This document shows positions 58,792 through 64,000 of a stretch of 64,000 bases of DNA, piece after piece (positions within the stretch are counted from its first letter, which is position 1; the number at the start of each line of letters is the position of its first letter). Position numbers and translations under genes: made by a program. The notes beneath the pieces are model-generated. The model was not told where the DNA came from and did not search any database. It was given only the letters and a program-made list of their open reading frames with translations. Source of the DNA: Akebia trifoliata (lineage: Eukaryota > Streptophyta > Magnoliopsida > Ranunculales > Lardizabalaceae); contig CM030704.1 in the NCBI GenBank assembly GCA_017979445.1, positions 11,267,658-11,331,657 of the forward strand. The letters are read 5' to 3'.

Positions 58792-59044
58792 GTGATTATT
58801 TATATGTAGACTTTCTCTTTCTTTTGTTTATATTATTATATATTTGAAGATTTAAATGAGTTTCCTTTAATTAAAGCTAGACGAAATTAATTTTTACATA
58901 TGTTGATTTTAATTAGTTCGGAACTTGTATAATCAAAGATAAGTCCATACCTTGCAATGTGATGGTAGGTACTACGATTGTAGCATAAAGTTGAACCTTT
59001 GTTGAAGTCATGGCTAGATCACGTGCTCTTGAACATGATGATCC

Positions 59045-59178
59045 AAATAAATTAAATTAATCAACAAGAAATGTAGGATCTACTCTAAAGAAAACATTGC
59101 ATTATGGAGAAAAATAAATTAAATTAATCAACAAGAAATGTAGGATCTACTCTAAAGAAAACATTGCATTATGGAGAA
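59045..59178. repeat. Perfect tandem duplication, 67 bp x 2
   Basis: Two identical units containing CAACAAGAAATGTAGGATCT, a recent duplication just upstream of the LINE fragment. Confidence 0.9.
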
Positions 59179-59752
59179 ATCGTGATTTCATTCTCAGAAA
59201 AGGACATTAAGATTGGATCTGAAAATTTTAAATTAGCTCTTGTGACAACAATTTTATAACGAAACAAGGTTTTAAGCTTTTCCAGACCAGATGTGGAAAC
59301 AGTGAAAAAGGCAATAAAAGGTTGGAATCTGAAGGGAGTTTGTGAAGCTATTACGCTTGACCAAAGACATATCTTGCTAAAAAAATTTCTTTAGATTGAC
59401 ATGGTGGCTATATGGCTTAAGGAAAGAATTCTAGTTGGGGATTTTGTAATCCATTTTATTAAGTGGAGTCCTTTTTCCCATCTTTGGGATAAAAACTATC
59501 ACATGATTCCAGGTTGGATTTCTTTTCCAAATTTACCTTTGCTCTATTATGAAGAGGTGGATCTAAGGACTATCTCTTCCTTAATGGGTGGAGTTCTAAC
59601 TTTTGATTAGTTGACTAAGAGGGGGACCAGGTTGAATGGTGCCAAGGTATGCGTTCTTATCGATTTATTGAAATCCCACCCAAAGCATGTTCGGATTGTC
59701 TATTTACAATGACTCGGTTCCTTATTATTGTAAATCTTGCTTGAGACTGTTA
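59175..59752 (+). pseudogene. LINE ORF1 fragment (DUF4283 and start of CCHC knuckle)
   Basis: Plus-strand frames give TISFSEKDIKIGSENFKLAL, AIKGWNLKGVCEAITLDQRH, then MVAIWLKERILVGDFVIHFI and WISFPNLPLLYYEEVDLRTI with SSLMGGVLTFD, the DUF4283 pattern of plant LINE ORF1. A frame change leads to SIYNDSVPYYCKSCLRL, the start of the zinc knuckle (VPxxCxxCxxLGH). The sequence then switches abruptly at about 59752, probably by insertion. ORF1 would bind LINE RNA; this copy has stops and is dead. Confidence 0.7.
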
Positions 59753-60175
59753 AAACCTGTGACGTTAGATTATAGATAATAAACAGAAAAAAGATGTGAA
59801 ATAAAGTAACAAAGTATATTCTAAATATCGTAAAATATACTATCTTAATGTTGAAATGAGAAAGGCTTGTATTAGACACAGTAGCCTTAAGACAGATTTC
59901 GCCCCTGTGATGTGCCAATAGTTTCTAGACATCTGTCTCCTAGGATACAATGTTCTACACATGTATAAAGTAGCACTCCAAGTGTACACGTACAATTGAA
60001 CTTGTATTATGATTAGTACTTTCAAAGACACGTAAAGAAATCTCTTGAAAATTAGAAGGGCGCTATGCAAATAAAAAAAACTCAAAAATTGAATGAATTC
60101 GAATGAAGAAAGTAAAGTGAATTTATAGAAATAGAAGTACCTTTTAGACAATCACCAAACCTGTTAACAAGAGTT

Positions 60176-60340
60176 GTGACTTTTCGAACAGGCACACTTG
60201 TCAGTAGAGTTTGGGTTGTGATTGTTTGAATAGACACACATGTCTGTAAATTTGAGTGGTGACTGTTCGAACAGACACATATGTTTATAAGTTTGAGTGG
60301 TGATTGTTCGAATAGACACACATGTCTGTAGAGTTGAGAC
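60176..60340. repeat. Tandem repeat, 41-42 bp x 4
   Basis: Four imperfect units of the form GTGATTGTTCGAATAGACAC followed by ACATGTCTGTAAATTTGAGTG. Confidence 0.85.
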
Positions 60341-60732
60341 ACCAATTGTGTCTCTTAGAACAGTCATGAGTTGACTCTACTTGAGTCTCGTAGAACAGTC
60401 ACGACTTTTAACTCATGGAGTTCAACTCGATCCAACAAAGTCTTAGCAAAAGTGGATCTTTCATGCACACCCATGTGAGGTTTAAATGCGAAGATTTGCA
60501 CACCCTTGTGCGCGCATTGCATGCGCACACAAGCACTAAGGTTTTTCAGACTAATGGGTCCAAATCCATTTTAGAACCCATGGGCCCTTACTTGCGTATG
60601 GGCTTAACCCATATCTTTTTCATACTTACTACACTATGTCAGAGCTTTTATATAAGCGTTAGACTCTTTAGTTGTTTCTATTCGATGTGGGACTAAAATT
60701 TTACATCACAACTTTGAAAAACAAACTACTTA

Positions 60733-60835
60733 ACTCTTACTTTTACTTTTTTTACTTTAACTTTACTTTTGCTTTTCCGTTTAATTTTCCTTTAACTTTT
60801 TCTTTTGCTTTTACTTTTCTTTCACTTCCATTCAA
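60733..60835. repeat. Pyrimidine-rich CTTTTA/ACTTTT repeat tract
   Basis: Degenerate repeats of ACTTTTACTTTT and CTTTTGCTTTT, about 100 bp almost free of G. Confidence 0.8.
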
Positions 60836-60848
60836 ATAGTAAGACAAA

Positions 60849-61100
60849 TCCTACATTAATCCAATAGAGACTACGTCATCTAAAAGAGAATTGCATACGC
60901 AAGAAATACACGTTAATTCTAAGGAAGATTGAACCGAGGAAGAAGCATGCAACCACCACGAAGATCATCAATAAGCCTTTATTAATTAAGGAAAACAAGG
61001 TGTACCAAGATAAGGCCCCTTTACCTGTTGTAGAAGGAAAACTCAAAACACTCGAAGTGGAAGTAAACTCTAAATAGAGGAAAAATCCCCTTATGACTAT
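60849..61100 (+). pseudogene. Possible C-terminal part of LINE ORF1
   Basis: A plus-strand frame reads IEPRKKHATTTKIINKPLLI, KENKVYQDKAPLPVVEGKL and KTLEVEVNSK before a stop. Lysine-rich low-complexity sequence of this kind typically follows the zinc knuckle in plant LINE ORF1. The link to 59175-59752 is inferred from position and strand. Confidence 0.4.
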
Positions 61101-61555
61101 ACCCCAAGTGACGTGAAGAAATTACAAATGCTAATGTGGCATGTCGTGAAAAAAAAATCTTCAAATTCAAATTTGGATCTATTAAATCAATCCATTAGAT
61201 CTAAATTTGGAGAAGATAGGGGAAGGGGAAATTCTCTTGCTGATAAGGTTGACGTGGTTTTTTGATACCTAGTAGCCTGTAAAGGAATTGGTAGCAATAT
61301 GTAACTTTAATAAGAATGAAAAATTCGTTAGATAACTTTAGAAATCAATGTCTAAAAAGATTGAAAATTTTAAAATCCTCACAAGGAAGTTCGGGGCCTC
61401 GATTTCTTTTTCGAATGATGATTCATATTTATGTGCTTTTATTTGGTTTTGGTGGTTTTGTCCAGTTCAATAAATTTCTTTAATGCATAGATCTTCTTAG
61501 TTTATGGTAATGGAAGCTATGATTGATAATCATCAGGTGAAGCTTTGAGTGATAA
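61101..61555. other. No gene recognised
   Basis: AT-rich flank of the following LTR. Confidence 0.4.
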
Positions 61556-63025
61556 TGTAACACCCCGAGTTTTTGATTTGTATCTTGAGGAAAAAAATAA
61601 TGAAATTTTGAGAAAAATCCTAAAAGTGGGACTTAGGGTAAAACTGTAGGACTTTGTTCTGATCATTTTTAATGAAATATTATTTTACCATTGGATTCAA
61701 AATGATCAAAAAACATACTTTATCCTGTAAGTACGCTCAAATACGAGTCCAAAAATAAAAGTTATAAAATCCTCGATTACCGAGTCGGACAAAGATAAAA
61801 TAGTGACTTTTTGTTAGAGCAAGAATTATTAAGATTCAATTACACCATGGGTTCATAACGAAATATTATTGAACATTGACTATTTACTTGTCACTTTTGT
61901 AGCCTAAAAAGTCGAAATATTGTAAAAAATGAAAACGATGTCAAATTTTAGGATCCCATTGGGCTAAAAATGTAAATTTTTGTTAGAGATAAAATTTATA
62001 GAAATTGACTACACCATTAGATTCAAAACAAAAAATTAGACAAAATAAAGTATTCATTCGTCACTTTTGGAGTCCGGATGGTTAAGTTATCGTCGATGAA
62101 ATAATAAGCAAAATACCAATTTCATCCCAAGATTTATATAAATAATTTTTTTTTTTCACTATTCATCATTTTAACCAACAAAACTAGCCAACCTATTTAA
62201 AAAAAATTCATTTTTTTCTCTGATTTTCAACCTCGGATTCATCACGAATAGCTCGCTGTCGACTTATGACGCTTAAGAAAAAATTGTCTGCAGGCTCGTT
62301 CTCTACAAAACTCACCCAATTTCCTTTTGTTTTTCTTTTTTTTTTTCGTCCCGTATCGTCAAAAAATAGTTGTATATATATACGGAGATTTCGCAACTTC
62401 GATATCGGATTTCATCCATTTCGGGATCAAACTGTCCTCCGTCGTAGAAGGGAAAAATGACGATGGCGTTGAGATCTTCGAAACCACCAGGTTAGATTCG
62501 AAAATCAGCAGTCTTGAACTTTGAACCACCTCAATTTTCATGCTGATTGCCTTGATTTCCGTGCACATGCTTCAATTTCGTCGCCTAGAGATTGTAAAGG
62601 ACTCTCAATTTCTATTAGTAATCGTAGATTGTGAAAACTCATTTAGGATTTTATTGGAAATTAGTTATATATTTCCAAAATATAAAATTCTTTTTCGTTG
62701 TTTCAAACTCATACCAGAACTTACATATTTGATATGTTTAATTGTATTTTTAACAAATTATATGTAGGTAGGATATCTCACCTGGTTATTTCCGTCAGTT
62801 GGGTCCTATCCACCGCTCGGATCCCGTTTTGATCTAAATTTTGTATTTTTTCAATGTTATTGATAAAAATGAATTTCATAATTGAAAAAAAGATTTAATA
62901 TTCAATGAATTCATATTGAGTTGATGAATATTAGAAAATGAATATTTTGTTTAAGAGATTAAAAACTATAAAAATCGAAAAAATAAAAAAAATGATATGA
63001 AACGGTAAAATGTCAAGTCACACCT

Positions 63026-63135
63026 GATGGGTGATGTCTACATTTTACATTGTTGTGTTGTGTGTAGGTTGGTGAACGAAGATGGGTGATGTCTACATTT
63101 TACATTGTTGTGTTTTGTGTAGGTTGGTGAACGAA
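63026..63135. repeat. Tandem duplication, 55 bp x 2, inside LTR copy 3
   Basis: Two units GATGGGTGATGTCTACATTT..GGTTGGTGAACGAA differ by a single base (TTGTGTTGTG versus TTGTGTTTTG). Copies 1 and 2 have one unit. Confidence 0.9.
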
Positions 63136-63311
63136 TATTCAGAGATAATGTTACTGGTTGCATGTTTATTTACTTTCTGTCAGCGCAAGGCGCTGTTTAC
63201 TTTTCTGTTTTGTTATTTATTTTAGGCTGGGTGGCCACATTTACATGGTAGGAAACTAGATATCCATTCTCAATCTTGTACTGTCAATTTTTCTTTTGTT
63301 TTCAAATGAAA

Positions 63312-63313
63312 TA

Positions 63314-63346
<33 letters not shown>

Positions 63347-63356
63347 ATATATATAT
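63312..63356. repeat. TA dinucleotide microsatellite
   Basis: About 20 TA units with one phase break. The matching place in copy 1 (14705-14716) has only a short AT stretch. Confidence 0.9.
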
Positions 63357-64000
63357 GTAGCTATTTTGTGAGCTGTTAAAGAGTCTGTGAATGCTTGAAG
63401 GGATAGTGCGTCATATCATCCGGTATGGTGTACTATCCTAGGATGTACGGTAGGGACCACCAAGCTCATACATGGCATGGGACTCGTATGAGAGGTGTCA
63501 CAACTGGAATCTGGGTTATTCCTCTCTATATTTACCAGTGAACTTGTAATGTAAAGGTGATCATATACAAATAGTTTGTATATTTGGGAATCACATGCAC
63601 GCCTGATAGGCATAGACGAAGATATTAGTCAGTGATTACTAACAATCTATAGTAGTCGAATGTTCTAACACATTGAAAAGAGACCCATTGCTTACAATCA
63701 CGTCAAATGGCCAGCTTGAACCAGATAAATGGTCAACCAAGCGTGGTAAGTGCAGCGACAGACCACAAAATCAGGAACTAAAAGTTAGTAAGGAATTGTA
63801 ACATCATGTCTCTACTGGGAGCGATCCAATCGTGAATCCCAACTCTCTAATTCCACTACTCCACCATTATGTATTATGTATATGTTTCCTTATTTTGATT
63901 TATAAAATGAAATGCATGTTTAATATTTTTAATTAATCAATTAGATTTGTATATAAAGAAAATGCTATAGTGAGTACTGTTGATTATGTAATGTCAGTTT

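Larger units (their letters stand above)
59753..60848. mobile_element. Probable insertion interrupting the LINE, type unclear
   Basis: About 1.1 kb lies between the LINE zinc-knuckle start and downstream LINE-like coding sequence. It begins TGTTAAAACCTGTGACG. Near 60685 it contains GATGTGGGACTAAAATTTTA, a motif often seen near promoters and in small LTR elements. I found no matching second terminus or clean target duplication. Confidence 0.4.
61556..64000 (+). repeat. About 3-kb LTR family, copy 3 (cut by window end)
   Basis: Begins TGTAACACCCCGAGTTTTTG, the best preserved start of the family, and is collinear with 13024 to about 15370 in copy 1. Its end is outside the window, so solo LTR versus complete element cannot be decided. 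Confidence 0.8.

Noticed and set aside
1..64000. tRNA, rRNA or other structural RNA genes
   Set aside because: No cloverleaf with A and B boxes or rRNA sequence was noticed. The tRNA-like strings found are retrotransposon primer-binding sites.

Overview
The window looks like an AT-rich, repeat-dominated stretch of plant nuclear DNA, probably from a dicot. The support is spliced plant-type exons with GT..AG introns, several families of Ty1/copia and Ty3/gypsy LTR retrotransposons with tRNA-iMet-like primer sites, plant LINEs whose ORF1 carries a DUF4283-like region, MITEs, and no bacterial-style operons. I could not assign a species. No complete intact protein-coding host gene is present. The host-derived sequence consists of three relics: the 3' half of an 18S rRNA guanine-N7 methyltransferase gene (BUD23/RID2 family) at 6.3-8.6 kb, a lone exon of the same gene family at 58.7 kb, and the 5' part of a cytokinin-response-factor-like AP2/ERF gene at 53.9-54.3 kb.

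Layout, left to right. 0-4.1 kb is a minus-strand LINE (ORF2 endonuclease start, then ORF1). 4.1-5.75 kb is a deleted minus-strand LTR element. 6.0-8.6 kb is the RID2-like relic. 9.6-12.1 kb is a dispersed repeat (called R1 here) split by a 1.6-kb gag-only LTR element with a 5-bp target duplication; it also holds a MITE and perfect hairpins. 13.0-16.0 kb is a solo LTR. 16.4-22.2 kb is a minus-strand copia element (gag, protease, integrase) whose 5' LTR is split by another solo LTR. 22.2-32.7 kb holds a LINE endonuclease scrap and Tat/Ogre-like gypsy material: gag, repeat-rich 3' region, polypurine tract and 3' LTR, with a second such LTR abutting it. 32.7-33.5 kb is minus-strand coding-like sequence I do not recognise. 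33.9-37.1 kb is an inverted copy of the 13-16 kb LTR. 38.7-42.9 kb holds MITE and R1 fragments, a local duplication and a repeat segment (called R2 here). 42.9-47.1 kb is a Tat/Ogre-like LTR interrupted by a 2.3-kb solo LTR. 47.4-53.9 kb is a full-length but dead copia element inserted next to the CRF-like relic. 54.4-57.9 kb is a second R2 segment split by a 2.1-kb solo LTR. 58.7 kb is the lone RID2 exon, 59.2-61.1 kb a plus-strand LINE ORF1 with an insertion, and 61.6-64 kb a third copy of the 3-kb LTR family, cut by the window edge.

The parts do not form a pathway. The window is best read as a stratigraphy of insertions, many of which can be ordered because target-site duplications or empty sites are visible here. 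No novel molecular system is evident. The most interesting signals are the complementary RID2-family fragments 50 kb apart, the CRF-like relic split by a copia element, and the paired empty sites in the duplicated R2 segment.
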